Below are positions 1 through 11,600 of a DNA stretch of 64,000 nt, in pieces. The position numbers were made by a program, and so were the translations under genes. The notes beneath the pieces are model-generated. The model was not told the DNA's origin. It did no database searches and saw only the letters and a program-made list of their open reading frames with translations. The stretch is from Bryopsis sp. KO-2023. Taxonomy: Eukaryota; Chlorophyta; Ulvophyceae; Bryopsidales; Bryopsidaceae. The stretch covers positions 4,030,001 through 4,094,000 of the forward strand of contig BSYQ01000008.1 in assembly GCA_030272585.1 (NCBI GenBank), in the 5' to 3' direction. Positions within the stretch are counted from its first letter, which is position 1. Each line of letters opens with the position of its first letter.

Positions 1-216
1 TCATGTTCTATAGTAAGTCTCTCTCCAGTTTTTCTGCTTTTTTTTCGTATTTTCCTTTCTATTTTTGATCATGACAAGCTATTAATGCATTTTGTTCATA
101 CTGGGGCAAGGGGGTTATCTGCCTCCTTGCCCCACCCAACAGGTGCCATTCAAGATGAGCCTAAGAAGATTGGAGCCATTGAAGCCATGAAGATTGAAGC
201 CCTCAAGGAGCTGTAA
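1..216 (+). other. Possible last exon(s) of a gene cut by the window edge
   Basis: Positions 13-142 have the form of a short intron: GTAAGT donor, pyrimidine-rich interior and an acceptor ending CCAACAG. The following reading frame (145-216) encodes a short Lys/Glu/Ala-rich, probably helical tail ending EAMKIEALKEL and a TAA stop. If the splice is real, this is the C-terminal end of a protein whose body lies left of the window. I do not recognise the protein. The piece is short and open frames of this length arise by chance, so the call is weak. Confidence 0.2.
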
Positions 217-3200
217 CTGGAGTCCCCGACAGAGCCCCCGGTGCATGGGACCCGGTGGGGAACCTGGGAATGGGTGGGTGGGGCGCTGAAACCCCCGTTA
301 GGTGAAAAAAAAATACAAGGTTTTCAGGAATTTAGGGGACTAAAATAGAGTGGGAGAAAAAAAAAGGACAAAAACAAAGGCGCATGAATAAATAGGAAAA
401 AAAAGATAAAACAGTTTGCTTGACATTCCTTTTTGGAGGAATGCGGAGGGGAAAAAGAATTGGAGCAGAGCTGTAGATTTTGGAAACAATGGCATCTGTG
501 GAATGCAAGGAATGAAAAGCTGAATTGGAGCAGTTTGTGAAGCAGAGTGGATTGATAAAGCGAGGCAACCGCACCTGGACATCAAGGTAAATGTGCAATT
601 AATGGTATGCATTTTTTTGTATCTGGTTTCCCATCATCCAGCAATGCCAGCAATTTTCATTTCAAATTCGAACTTTCATGATCCAGTAATACGTGCTCTG
701 GCCTTCTGAAAATTGATGTAATTTTTTCTTTTTATTTACAGGTGCCCACGCTTGTGATCATAAGGCGACAGCTGTTTGAAATTGCTTTGGTTTCTAATAA
801 TAAAACCATCATATATGAATGTGAACCTCAAAGATGGACTGCCTTTTTTTCTGGCAAAGGAAGAAATGGAATTTTTTCAATGCGTTATGTACCATGCCCC
901 TTTCAACCTATGTTTCAAATGCTCTTCAAGAATATTTTTCCTTTTTTTCGTTCAATCAAAGACATTCAAGTTTATTTCAAGCACATCCGAGTTATTCTCT
1001 GGACCAGACAACTGTGAGCAATCGTAATTGACTCCATCGACTGGGCTCGGAAACCTGGACTTCGTTCGAACTTTTCAAGAGTTTTCCTGTCAGTAAGTGC
1101 AACCTTTGCTGAGCTATGGCTAAAACAGCATTAAAGCGGGAAGCAAGACAAGGGCCATTGAGCCAACCAAAGAAAAAAAAGGGATGTACCCTCCAGTCTG
1201 ACAGAAGTTCAATAGTTTAATCACGGCAAATTTGTTGTCAATTCAATTTTTAAATTCAATGCATCGATTATGCAGCCCAAGCAATCACTGTTTTCAAGAG
1301 CGCTGCCATAGGATTGATACCTCATGCTCGACATCCATAAAAATAGCAACTGCATTTGTTTCAATTAAAAAAAGGACATCAAAATAATTTGTTTTCTAAG
1401 AGAGATACACTCGCAAGAATCAACCGAGTTTTTTTGGACATCCCTTTTGTTAATCGATGTGATTTTCTTCAATGCGGTAACAACATGACTAAGTCACTCT
1501 GAGCAAGCTCACTTTCCTTGGTATTGGTACGGGAAGCCTGACCCAAATGCACCTCAACACAGTTCATCCACAACATCAAGTGCGTTTTTCAAAAGTCAAA
1601 AAAGATTTTCTGGAGTGGGTTGGAGGCTGGAATAAACTCCCAGACTGTGTTTTATGCCTTCTATAAATTCAAGAGGTGTTGGACCGACACCAATACTGTT
1701 AGTTTTTTTGGGGAGTGCAATCCTGGAGCCAAGTGTTGTCTTTCTACAAGATTACAGGTGAGAAACGAAGAATGGGTCGCCATATTTGAATACCCAGCGA
1801 AAAGGTTTGATCGAAAATCACTTGATAACGTGTCCTGTGTTGTTTTACTGCTGGGGCTGAGTCCCAGGAACATTGCTGCAGCAATTCATCATTTGAAAAT
1901 ATTTTTTTTTCAGGTATGGGGGAGAAGATTTTTTCTGGGTTTGCTTAGGGTGAAGCCAGCTGCCATGGATCAAAAATACCAGGATTCTGTTTCCTGAATT
2001 TTGAGATTTGATGGGGTCTGATGAAAAGAAAAAAAAAGCAAGAACCCGATCTTTCAAAGAGTTTGATGGAATTGGGGCATCAAGGCAGAAACGGAAAGCT
2101 TTCGATGGTGGGTGGTGGTGATTTTACGATCATTTGGTGAATGCGACCTGTGCTTTTTCCTAAGTGTGATTTTATGGACCGATCATCCTGCATGTTTGTT
2201 TTTTTGACAATTGATTTCTGCATTTCACTCAGCATTGTCGCTCTATTTTACTAATTAATGTGTGTGTTTCATCCTTGCAGAGCCCTTAGATTTTTTCTGT
2301 TCATCTTTCCCATCAGGGGCATGTGGATGATTTTCCCCCAGGAAATCCTGGACTTCGCATTCATGGAAAATCAGTGGCCAGTTGAGGGACTAAGTTGGCA
2401 GCAAGGCCGGAGTGTGAGAAGAGGTGTCGCTCCAAGATTATAACCCAAGTCAGACAGATATTGGACATCGATCGTGGATTGGAAAGAGCTGTTCATGTTG
2501 GAAAGAAAATTTTCACTTTCGGAGGGTCCACAAACCTTGAATAAAAAAAGAAACAGAGGCCAAATTAAATGGAGAACCCTGAATGATCTGAGAAAAATGC
2601 GGTGCCATCAGTGAAAAATATGTGGGGATGGTATTTTGAGGCTTTGGGACCTGGATCTCCAGGAGAGTGCTGTCACCACAGATCGGGGCATTTCGGTTTA
2701 TTTTCTGGAGGACATCTGTTCGATGTGTTTTTTGGACTCTGATATGTTGATCATTGTTATCAGAGAGGATGAAAGGTTGAGTAATTGGTATCTCAGTTGC
2801 TGAAGGGCTTAGTTAGGGGTATTTATGACCAGATTAGTGGGTGTTGGGGCCAATCTGCTCAGATCTTGACCAGTATTGATGTTGCCACAAGTATGAGAAA
2901 TAATAAAAAGAATGGCTATTTATGAAAGAGGGTATTTGAACGCATTTGGGCAAAGGAAAAAAATGGGAGCAGCAATAACATTGTGCTTTAAATTGCTGCT
3001 GGAGAGCTTGATGGAACTTTGGACAAATTCTGTTCAAGAAGAATCAGAAAGGGATCGGATTAAAATTGAATATGGTAGCACCAGCCTTGATACGGTGATG
3101 TCAAGAATTTGGCACTCACATTTCTCTAGACATCTGGATTGCAAATATGTGCGTCAAGACGATAAATTACATGCATAACTTTGCCAATGCAGCTTTTTGA

Positions 3201-4391
3201 TCCTTTTCATCATTTGGGGCCCTGAGTGGAGCTGGTTTCTTCAATTAAAACGATTATGTTTTTTAAGGGAAAAAGTCAGATCAGAAGGAAGGTTATAGTT
3301 CAGATTTGATTTGTCAAGGGAGCTGAAGCTTTGGTGAGAGAAAATTCAAGATAAAGAGTGCTTGGGTTAATGTTTTCGTTTTTGAGTAGTTGAACAGAGT
3401 GAATGGCGGTGGTGTGATCTATTAAGTGGGGATTTTTTAGTATGGCTGGTTTGTTAGGGGGAAGGCTTCCTGAAAAAAAAAAATATGGACGTGAGGAGGA
3501 TTCAAAAGATGTCGGAATTCGTGGAAAAGAAATTGTATCGCCCTCCTGGATTTGTGTACTTTGTTTTTTCATTCAAAAATGATGATAAAAAAAACACACA
3601 GGGAATGGTCATGATGTGGTTTTTTTTTAATTGTTTTAATGTGATATCGAGATTCTTTTGCTTTTCTACTGTCTCCATACCATTATTGGTTATTTTACAC
3701 CATAACCGATAGTCTCACACCTCGCTCAAAACTAACGCCAGGAGCCGCCACAGAGCTCGTAACCCCAACTGTGCAACATCCATGCAGCATACGTTTGGAA
3801 AAGTAGTTGCAGCAAAGCGTACTGTAACTGTCAGGCCCGGTACTCCTTTCCATAGGGCTTGAAAAAGAACCGTCTTCCTTTCTTCAGAACGCGCACGAGT
3901 ACGTTCTTTACTGAAGCACTTTTTTGAGTTATCGGCGCATCAGGAATTATCTCTCGCAACCTTGAAGTCACGGTTGAGCAAAAAGACGGCGAATTATCGA
4001 AGGCACTGGCGGACCTGAAAGTGAGAATGTGCGACCGAATGTTTGACGTTCTTCTTTCGACATCTGTTTCGGGGGTGGAGGTCAGGAATGATGATGATGT
4101 GTTCTTTGGCAGAGGGAAAAGGCGCAGAAGTATTTTTTAGCTTCGGAACTTGGTCTTCTTCGACAACAACTAGCGCGCACATAAATCGTCGCGTCCAGGG
4201 TGGTGGCTTCTGAGGTCAAAGCAGGTGGGAGCGCAAATCAGCGCTAGCGTTTGCGTTTACGTTTGCAAACAAGAATTGAGATGCAACGTTTAGACATTCG
4301 GTTTGGCGGTTGTCTCGCAAGGTTTGCCCCTGGTCAGGTCGCGAGCAACAATGTCGTATTTGAGAGCTGTTCAATATGGTTTTGCAGCACA
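217..4391. other. AT-rich sequence without a recognisable gene
   Basis: About 4.2 kb with many poly-A and poly-T runs. The open frames in it are short, lack family motifs and overlap each other on both strands. Several splice-like sites occur (donor near 586 followed by an acceptor near 741; pyrimidine-rich acceptors near 1913 and 2279), so part of it could be introns or untranslated exons, but I cannot connect them into a gene. No tRNA, rRNA or paired long repeat was seen. Confidence 0.4.
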
Positions 4392-4622
4392 ATGACCCGT
4401 TCACAGACCGAGGAGATTGCCCGCCTTCGCCGGGAACTTGATGAGGTGAGGAACCATGAGGGGTGGGCGGCGTACAGGGTTCATCAGATGGTTCAGCGTG
4501 CCCCTCCCCCACCTCACCGGCGGCGAACTGGCTTCGCCAGGTTCGTGCGGAAGCGTCTTTTTTGCTGTCTTCCGCATGATCCTGAAGACGAGCCCTGGCC
4601 ATTCGAGCCAGTTCGCAGGTAA
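4392..4622 (+). CDS. Small hypothetical ORF, or first exon of an unrecognised gene
   Basis: The ATG at 4392 opens a 76-aa frame beginning MTRSQTEEIARLRRELDEVR, which has heptad spacing typical of a short coiled coil. It continues through a Pro/Arg-rich segment to a cysteine pair (FCCLP) and an acidic tail. The stretch is clearly more GC-rich than the AT-rich DNA on both sides, which is the main reason to list it. The last codons read into CAG followed by GTAATA, a good splice donor, so it could be an exon rather than a whole gene. An in-frame ATG upstream (4251) would add 47 residues with no recognisable features. No family recognised; function unknown. Confidence 0.25.
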   Translation: MTRSQTEEIARLRRELDEVRNHEGWAAYRVHQMVQRAPPPPHRRRTGFARFVRKRLFCCLPHDPEDEPWPFEPVRR

Positions 4623-5130
4623 TATAATGAAATATAATCAAAATTATTCATTTTTGAGTGTAATACTGGGAATTTCCATGCATGTGGACCCATCTGACTG
4701 ATTTCAAGTCAAATGTACATGGGGACTTGGGTTTCGATGTGAGAACAAAATTAAAAAAGGGAATGCTCCTTGTCCAATGCCAACGTTGGAAATATGGAGG
4801 GAAGTTGATGTGTTTTTTTGGTTTTTGTAACAGAGGAGCCAAAGGGAAAAAGGAGGTCGCCCTGTCCCCTGTTACGATGACAGTGTCGACAGGACAGGGT
4901 CCAGATAGAGAAAACCCCTCCACCTTCCAAGACAGTTTGTTGTTTCAATGCTTTTCAGCGAAACTGAAAAAAAAGCATTTTTCAATCCAATATTCAAACA
5001 GTTTTAAACAGTTGGATTAGAAAATGAAACAAAGATTTAGGCTGCAGCAATTGCTTCATTTATTCTCATCTTTGGCTGACGCCAGTACATGATCCGAATT
5101 CTTTTCTTTCAGATTTTGTTCCGTTCAAAT
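4623..5130. other. AT-rich flank of element A
   Basis: About 500 bp of AT-rich sequence up to the 5' LTR of element A. The last four bases (AAAT, 5127-5130) match the four bases after the 3' LTR at 31783-31786, as expected for a target-site duplication. No gene seen. Confidence 0.4.
5127..5130. repeat. Target-site duplication of element A, left copy (AAAT)
   Basis: AAAT directly precedes the 5' LTR and also directly follows the 3' LTR at 31783-31786. Four bases can match by chance, but the position is exact at both LTR edges. Confidence 0.55.
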
Positions 5131-5405
5131 TGTGGTGAAAAAAATAGAGTCGGTAGTTAGATGAGAAGGGGAAATGGGACGAAATGAGACGCGTGGGTGT
5201 TTGCGGCTGAATGACCGAGTTGTGATGACGGGAGGAACTTGTGGTTGCGGTGTGTTGAACGTTTGTGGTCGGAAAGTGAAAGGGGCGATACTTATAGGGG
5301 CTATTGTTGTTGTAAGAGATGCCTTATTTGTTTTGAGTTCACGGAGCAACTTCGTCTGCGAACGTTTTGTTCTATTATCGTGTACAGTTCAAACTTTACA
5401 CAACA
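5131..5405 (+). repeat. 5' LTR of element A
   Basis: A 275-bp LTR with TG...CA ends, nearly identical to 31512-31782. It has a TATA-like CTTATAGGGG near 5291. The main difference from its partner is a 4-bp indel near 5240. It is immediately followed by a primer-binding site, which fixes the orientation as plus. Confidence 0.85.
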
Positions 5406-5417
5406 TGGTTTCGGAGC
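5406..5417 (+). promoter_or_regulatory. Primer-binding site of element A
   Basis: TGGTTTCGGAGC abuts the LTR end with no spacer. The first TGG would pair with a tRNA 3' CCA. The same 12 bases follow the 5' LTR in family C, although those LTRs are unrelated. It differs at two positions from the usual plant initiator-Met site TGGTATCAGAGC. Confidence 0.7.
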
Positions 5418-5713
5418 GCAACCCCTTGGGGTTTTTACTCGTGCTATATGGACTTCTCTGGCTTACCATGACAAGTCCTTTTGCACCACACGTTTTGGTC
5501 GAAAGGTCGACCCTGTTATGATACGGGACGTTGGTGGACCGGCCCGCCCCCTTTGCGAGAGAGTGGTAGTAACGAGAGGTGAAAGAGCATGAGGATCACT
5601 GCGAAGGAGGGGAGGGGGCTGAGATCATCACAGTGATCGCCGCCGCAGAGCAAGGCAAAAGACCATAAGCTCAAGAGACTAGACGGATCAAAGGGATAAG
5701 AACGAAGGATCAG
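5418..5713 (+). other. Untranslated leader of element A, cut off by copy 1
   Basis: About 300 bp after the primer-binding site, without a convincing reading frame. It ends abruptly where family C sequence begins at about 5714. The gag start expected downstream in an intact element is not present before the junction. Confidence 0.5.
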
Positions 5714-7155
5714 ACGAGGTGATACCCACAAGGAAGGACGGAATACTTCTTCTGCGTCAGCCGCTGAGCACTTGCCTGCATTGGGCTTCTCCCGCACCAA
5801 ATGCACATGGGCAACTCGTGAAAGTGCCGGTTGCCGCGGTAATTTTGCAAGGCTCGGTCCCTGGGGTTAGTATATTGGACCTTCGGCCATTTCTCTGACG
5901 CAGTGATGGGGTTGCAAGCCTCCTCGATATCCTCCCGTGACAGGTTCACTTCGCTGGGTGCAGCATCCACTTTGTCCTGAGCAGCCGCCCTTAATCTCCT
6001 GAGCTTAACCTTTTCTCGGAAAGCCCGAAGTGCTGCTTCTGTTGGAGCTAACTCCAACGGTGGATGGACCGCACGCTGAACCTCTGTCACCTGGCTTGGC
6101 CCTTCATCATTCCTGATTTCCCCGTCCTCCAGTTCAGAACTAGGACCTTCGAGCCTAGGAGGTGGACTGCCGAAGTCAATTTCTTCGTTAAAATCCAAGT
6201 CCAAAAGCTCCTCCTCTCTCATGTCGAATAAGTCCTCCCCCGGTGCTATTGCGGTAGCCTCATCTCCGGGAGTCTGAACTGTTGGTGCTGGTTGTGAGGG
6301 TGCTGGAGTCTTTAATGCGGCAGCCTTTAACTTGAGTAACAAGTTGGCTCTTGCTGCATCTCCAGGCATACGATCCCTCGGTGGCTCACCACCTTCATCG
6401 TCACCGTCCTCTCGCCTTCTCTTTCCGTGTGGATCTGCATCCCTACACGGCGAGCTTGGGCGTTTGTTTTTCCCTTTCCCCTTGCCCTTGCTTGAGCCTC
6501 CCGCATCATCGTCCTTGGACGGTTCCAGATCAAGTGTTGCGTTTGACAACAGAACTTGGACTTGGCGATCCAGTTCTTCGCGTACCCGTGGTGCTGGTAC
6601 CGCCGGGTTCAAACGCAGCATCTTGTCCGTTGTTTCGCTCTGCACTTGAAGTTTTTCAGAGCCGTCTCTGAGGGATTCTCCCAGCAAATCGATCTGCAGC
6701 TCTTGTTCTGCCAATTCCTTCTTAAGGTTGTTGGCTGCTGCACTCCACGCGGTTGCTACAGCTCGCTGCAGCGTTTCCTCTACCGCGGTAAATCGATCCA
6801 CTATTCCCCCGAGAGCTTGTTTACGGAGGTCATTCTCACGATGGTTAGCCATCATGTGAGATTGGAACCGCTGCTTCTTCAGCTTCATGGCTTCCAATTT
6901 TTCTTCCAAGACCTTGGTCTTGTCCTCCGCTTCTTTCTTTTCCGCCTCCGCCTTTTCCTTGGCTTTCTCCGCTGCCTCCTTCGCAGCCTCAGCTGCTTTC
7001 GTCCGGTCACTCAACTCTGAGAGCTGCCGGGTTAAGGCCTCATTGTTCTGCAGCACTTCCTCTGCGGTCGACGTAAAGTGCTGCAGCTCCTCTTCTTTTT
7101 TAGCTACCTCCGCTTCCAATCTCGCAATAATTGCGGCGGGTGTGTCGGCAGCCAT
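5710..7155 (-). pseudogene. Third ORF of copy 1, truncated in its zinc-binding domain
   Basis: The N-terminal 481 residues of the family C third protein (fully described at 56014-57828). The frame is intact from the ATG at 7155 to the junction at about 5714, then ends in a TGA made by foreign sequence. Of the eight candidate zinc ligands, C451, C454, C476 and H479 remain and the last four are lost, so the domain could not fold normally. An in-frame GTG 60 bases upstream is not a likely eukaryotic start; the ATG has A at -3 and G at +4. Confidence 0.8.
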
Positions 7156-7270
7156 TATGTTTGTCGGAAAGAAAGATATAAACAACGGTTTGTGCGTCTT
7201 TAGACTCTTTTTCACTCAGGAGCTCGCTCCGTTTACACAAACACTAGGGCAAAATGGTTCGAGGGCTGCG

Positions 7271-7277
7271 CTTATAA
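7271..7277 (-). promoter_or_regulatory. TATA-like site before the third ORF, copy 1
   Basis: TTATAAG on the minus strand in the pol-third ORF spacer, about 120 bp before the ATG and conserved in all four copies. Pol stop to third-ORF ATG spans about 450 bp with no other long frame. Confidence 0.35.
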
Positions 7278-7605
7278 GGCTGGGTGACTCGTACACTTTC
7301 CTCGTTGGGTTATTGGGGTGAGACACCAACGTTTTGCTCGGTTGGAGTCTCGTCAAGACCACCTCAACACGTCACTTGATAGGGGTTTTCTCGGAACAAC
7401 CACACTATCTCGAATGTGACATCGTTTGCCCGGTTTCTAAAGTACTACTGAAGCTACACTTACTGCGCCAGCCAAATAACTTAGGCACCTAACGCATTAA
7501 AGTTAAAGAGTTGGTTTGGAAGTCGACAGAGTTTTTCTAAGGTATCCTTTTTCGCGCCCCCTTGCTATAAGGAGTTCCACCTTAGCCATCAAACACTCTG
7601 TTTCC

Positions 7606-10600
7606 CTATTCTCTTCCTTTCTGCAACTCTTTTCTTTCTTTCTCTTTAAATGCGCGAAGTATATCTGGTGCGTTAACCAGATTAGCTTCAGGTTCCCAAG
7701 TAGCATCAAGTAGATCGTATCCTTTCCACAGCACTAGGTATTCACGATTGCGTTTACCTCTAGCCCTTAGGATATTTTCGACCTCATACTCTACTTCGCT
7801 ACCAATCAACTCTCCTTCTGGAGGTTGTATTTGCCTGCTGTTATCACTCGAGGCGTGATAACGCTTGAACTTAGAAACATGAAACACTGGGTGAATGAGC
7901 CATGTTTCCGGAAGTTGAACTCTGTAAGCCACCTTTGATATTTTCTCCACAATTTCAAAGGGACCCACAAATCGACGGCGCAGTTTTGGACTCACTTTGT
8001 TCAAAGCAGCCAACGGAATAAAACGGCTTTTTATCAGGACTTTATCCCCTTTCTCAAAAGCAATATCTTTCCTCTTCTTGTTTGCACTCACACACATTCT
8101 GTGTTGTGCTCTCGAGTAATATGCTTTTGCGGTATCTAAGTCCTGTGCCATCCGTGCTACCATAGTCTTAACTGCTTCCACTTGAAATTGCGTTGCCGTC
8201 CCACCAATGTTTGGTGTTTCTGGATGGTACCCATACATCAAGTATGCAGGTGCGAACCCTGTACTCGCATTCACTGCATTGTTTGCTGCAAACTCTGCTG
8301 TAGGTAAATACTCAACCCACTTATGGGGATACCTCTCAGCATATGGCCTTAAGAAATTTTCCAGAGTACGTATGGTAACCTCACTCTGCCCATCCGTTTG
8401 AGGGTGGTAAGCTGTACTCATACGAATCTCTGTACCCAGAGCTTTAAAAAGCGTCTGCCAGAACTTGCTGGTAAAGCGAGGGTCTCTATCAGACACAATC
8501 ACTTTAGGTAGGCCATGGTTGCGGTAAACATGTTCGATAAAAAGTTGGGCGTATCCTGCAGCGGTAATCTCTTTAGTACATGGGGCGAAATGCACAAACT
8601 TGGTAAGTCTATCGACAAAGACAGCTACAGCAGTAAACCCATTGGATGCTGGTAGATCTGTCACCAAGTCAGTGGTAATTTGCTCCCACTTCCGCTCAGG
8701 TATTGGCAGGGGTTGAAGTAAGCCCATAGGCTTCTGTGTGTCAGCCTTTATTTGTTGGCACACAGGGCATTCGCGCACAAATGCCTTCAACTCATTCATC
8801 CACCCCTTCCACCAATATCGCCGCGCTAGGATTTCTCCTGTTCGCGCTGGTCCTGTATGGCCTGCTGAAGGTGTCTCATGGCACTCCTTCATAATCTTAT
8901 TGCGCTGGCCTTTAGGAACCACCACTTTCTCGACTAATCCTCTCTTTGGGACCGTCCAGAGTATTCCCTCTCTGAGGAAATATCCCTCAACTTCCTCGCC
9001 ACTCTCAAGCTTCCGCAATATCTTCACCAAGGAGTTATCAGCTTGGAGGGCTTGTTTCCACTCGTCTTGGCTTGCTTGATGCACTTGCCAAGTGGAAATG
9101 TTCATCGCAGTTTCCACGGGCTTAGGAACACTGCGGGAGAGAGCATCTGCTAACACATTAGCCTTGCCTTTGATATAGGAGATCTTGGGGTTGATCGAAG
9201 TCAGGTACCCCGCCTCAAGCCATCTTGCTTGGGTTCTAGAAAGGTTCCTCTGCGACAGAATATGCGTCAGAGGTTGGTGGTCAGTGAACACTGTTACTCC
9301 ACCCGCACAACCTTCTAGATAATGTCTCCACTGCACCATCGCATAACATATTGCACACAACTCTTTGTCGTATGGTGCATAGTTAAGCTCGGCAGGCTTG
9401 AATCTACGTGAGAGGTAAGCTATTGGCTGTAGCCCCTCTCCGTGATCCTGTGTTAACACGGCACCGATGGCCTCATTCGACGCATCAGTGATCACAGTGT
9501 AAGGCAGGGACGCATCTGGAAAAATAAGGACGGGAGCTTGACTTAGACGCTTTTTCAGTTCATTGAATGCGCCACGCTCCACCTGTCCCCATCTCCAGGG
9601 ATGGTTTTTTTTCACTAAGTCATGGAGTGGTCCAGCAACATGTGCAAACTGGGGAATGAATTTCCTGTAGTATGAAACCATTCCAAGGAAACTACGTACA
9701 TCGCTAACACTCTGTAGTTCCTTCCACTCCTTCACTGCCTTCACTTTTTGTTCCTGTGGTTCTAACCCACTTCCGCTAATGCGGTAGCCAAGATAGTCTA
9801 CTGTTGCGACAGCCAGCTCACTTTTACTTGCCTTAGCAAAAAGCTGATATTCTGCTAGTCGCGACAGGACTTTCTCTAAGTGTTCGGCATGCTGTTCCAT
9901 GTTTTCAGAGAAGATGAGTATGTCATCAATAAAGACAACAACAAAATCATCTAAAAACTCTGTGAGTAGGTCCTGCACTAGAGTTTGGAATTGCGCTGGG
10001 CAATTGGTTAGCCCAAAAGGCGCTACCAAAAACTCAAAGTGACCGTATCTCGTGCGGAACGCTGTTTTATCTGTATCAGATGGCCTTACTGGAAATTGCC
10101 AATAGCCTGATCGCAGATCTAACTTCGAGAACACTTTGGCTTTGAACACTCTATCCATCAATTCTTCTGGCAGGGGTAAAGGATATCGGTTTTTCACCGT
10201 CACCTTATTGATCCACCTGTAATCCACACACATCCTTAAGCCTCCATCCTTTTTCGGTACAAACAGGATTGGCGCGCCCCAAGGGGACTCGGATGGTTTG
10301 ATTTTCTTCTGTTCCAGAAGGTAGTCCACTTGTGCTTTCACTTCATCCAGCTCTGCTGGTGAAAGCTTGTATATTGGACGATGGATAGGTGTTGGATCCT
10401 CCAGGTCTATCTTAAACTCATGACCTTTTCTCTTTGGAGGGATCCCTGGGGGTAGATCACGAGGGAACACACCACGGTGTGTTTCTACCACCTTTTTAAT
10501 TTCGGCAGGGGTGTCTGAACGAATAAGTTTGCCAATCTCATCCTCAGTGTTGAATGGCTGTGTTCGCTCTATAGCGTCAGGCAATTCATGTTGGCCTAAA

Positions 10601-11346
10601 GCTTTCTCTTCAGACTCTTGCACTACAACCATGAATGCTGTCTCTGTTTTGAGATGACGCATCATTCTCTTAGCTGAACACTCAGTCACTGGCACTTCTT
10701 GCAGTATCGACTGTACTTTTCGTTCAGGTTCAATACTCTCTTGGGTTGGATGACGCAACGGAAGATGAAACACTTGGCTGTTTTTGCAAACTGAAATCTC
10801 ATTTTGCTGAAAGTCTATGCGGGGGTTTTCTTTCTGCAACCAAGGCATGCCCAATATTAGGTCATAACCAAGGTCTGGGAACAGATCCGCTTTCATTTTG
10901 CACTTCAGCCCTCCTATCTTTACTCGGAGGTTGTTACAGCTGCCAGCCAGTTCTTTAATATCTCCGTTTGCCAACATTGCTCTCTTTGAGCTTGGTGTAA
11001 TCGACAACCCGAGATCACGCGCTACCTTATCATTGATATAGTTTGCGGTACTTCCACAATCAATGAATGCATAAAGGTCCGTGGTCTTGATCCGTGCTTT
11101 TACTTCGTACCCTCTCACAGGCACTTCTTGAATTTTTAACAGAGGGCATGTGTCACCCTTGGTTGACGAAGTTGATCGAACTTCTGACACATTAACTCGC
11201 TCTGTGGTAGACCGCTGGGTTGTTTCTGACCCACTATCGTCTACGTCTGCAGGCAGGGACTCCTGTAGACTACTCTGTGACTCCAATGAGCCCACAGATT
11301 CACTAACAGAGGGAAGAGATGCAGATGACGCATGAGGCGCGTCCAT
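7606..11346 (-). CDS. pol: Family C Pol polyprotein, copy 1 (protease-RT-RNase H-integrase-chromodomain)
   Basis: An intact 1,246-codon frame from the first ATG. The frame stays open another ~250 bp upstream to the gag stop, so translation probably enters by -1 frameshifting and the real Pol is longer. Residue landmarks: protease D96-C-G-S; RT box FIDD at 472-475; RNase H D621 and the ADALSR motif ending at D734; integrase zinc finger H823, H830, C860, C863; catalytic triad D893, D953, E989 (35 residues between the last two); and a chromodomain near the C-terminus. Copy-specific change: KKNHPW where the other copies have KKDHPW. All catalytic residues are present, so the enzyme set looks functional although the element has lost its 3' LTR. 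Confidence 0.93.
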   Translation of the reverse strand: MDAPHASSASLPSVSESVGSLESQSSLQESLPADVDDSGSETTQRSTTERVNVSEVRSTSSTKGDTCPLLKIQEVPVRGYEVKARIKTTDLYAFIDCGSTANYINDKVARDLGLSITPSSKRAMLANGDIKELAGSCNNLRVKIGGLKCKMKADLFPDLGYDLILGMPWLQKENPRIDFQQNEISVCKNSQVFHLPLRHPTQESIEPERKVQSILQEVPVTECSAKRMMRHLKTETAFMVVVQESEEKALGQHELPDAIERTQPFNTEDEIGKLIRSDTPAEIKKVVETHRGVFPRDLPPGIPPKRKGHEFKIDLEDPTPIHRPIYKLSPAELDEVKAQVDYLLEQKKIKPSESPWGAPILFVPKKDGGLRMCVDYRWINKVTVKNRYPLPLPEELMDRVFKAKVFSKLDLRSGYWQFPVRPSDTDKTAFRTRYGHFEFLVAPFGLTNCPAQFQTLVQDLLTEFLDDFVVVFIDDILIFSENMEQHAEHLEKVLSRLAEYQLFAKASKSELAVATVDYLGYRISGSGLEPQEQKVKAVKEWKELQSVSDVRSFLGMVSYYRKFIPQFAHVAGPLHDLVKKNHPWRWGQVERGAFNELKKRLSQAPVLIFPDASLPYTVITDASNEAIGAVLTQDHGEGLQPIAYLSRRFKPAELNYAPYDKELCAICYAMVQWRHYLEGCAGGVTVFTDHQPLTHILSQRNLSRTQARWLEAGYLTSINPKISYIKGKANVLADALSRSVPKPVETAMNISTWQVHQASQDEWKQALQADNSLVKILRKLESGEEVEGYFLREGILWTVPKRGLVEKVVVPKGQRNKIMKECHETPSAGHTGPARTGEILARRYWWKGWMNELKAFVRECPVCQQIKADTQKPMGLLQPLPIPERKWEQITTDLVTDLPASNGFTAVAVFVDRLTKFVHFAPCTKEITAAGYAQLFIEHVYRNHGLPKVIVSDRDPRFTSKFWQTLFKALGTEIRMSTAYHPQTDGQSEVTIRTLENFLRPYAERYPHKWVEYLPTAEFAANNAVNASTGFAPAYLMYGYHPETPNIGGTATQFQVEAVKTMVARMAQDLDTAKAYYSRAQHRMCVSANKKRKDIAFEKGDKVLIKSRFIPLAALNKVSPKLRRRFVGPFEIVEKISKVAYRVQLPETWLIHPVFHVSKFKRYHASSDNSRQIQPPEGELIGSEVEYEVENILRARGKRNREYLVLWKGYDLLDATWEPEANLVNAPDILRAFKEKERKELQKGRE

Positions 11347-11600
11347 CTCATCCGGTGTGCTTTCCTTCTGTTCATGTTTCCAATCGCAGTTGTCATGTGC
11401 CGATTGGGTAGATGTGGAGAGTGTCTCTGTTCTCTCTTCACGCGGTGTACTAGTCCGCGCCCCAGGTTTTCCGCTGTGAGTACAAACCTTTTTCGAGGCA
11501 CCTACTTTTGATCTTAGCTTCCTACGCCGCCTGCGAACTCTATTTCGCTTACGACGTTTGCGTCGGCCAGGCTCAGACGAAGCAGTTTCCTGCCTGGCGG

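Noticed and set aside
6332..7020. Several 100-150-aa frames opposite the third ORF
   Set aside because: Antisense shadows of a Glu/Lys/Ala-rich coding sequence.
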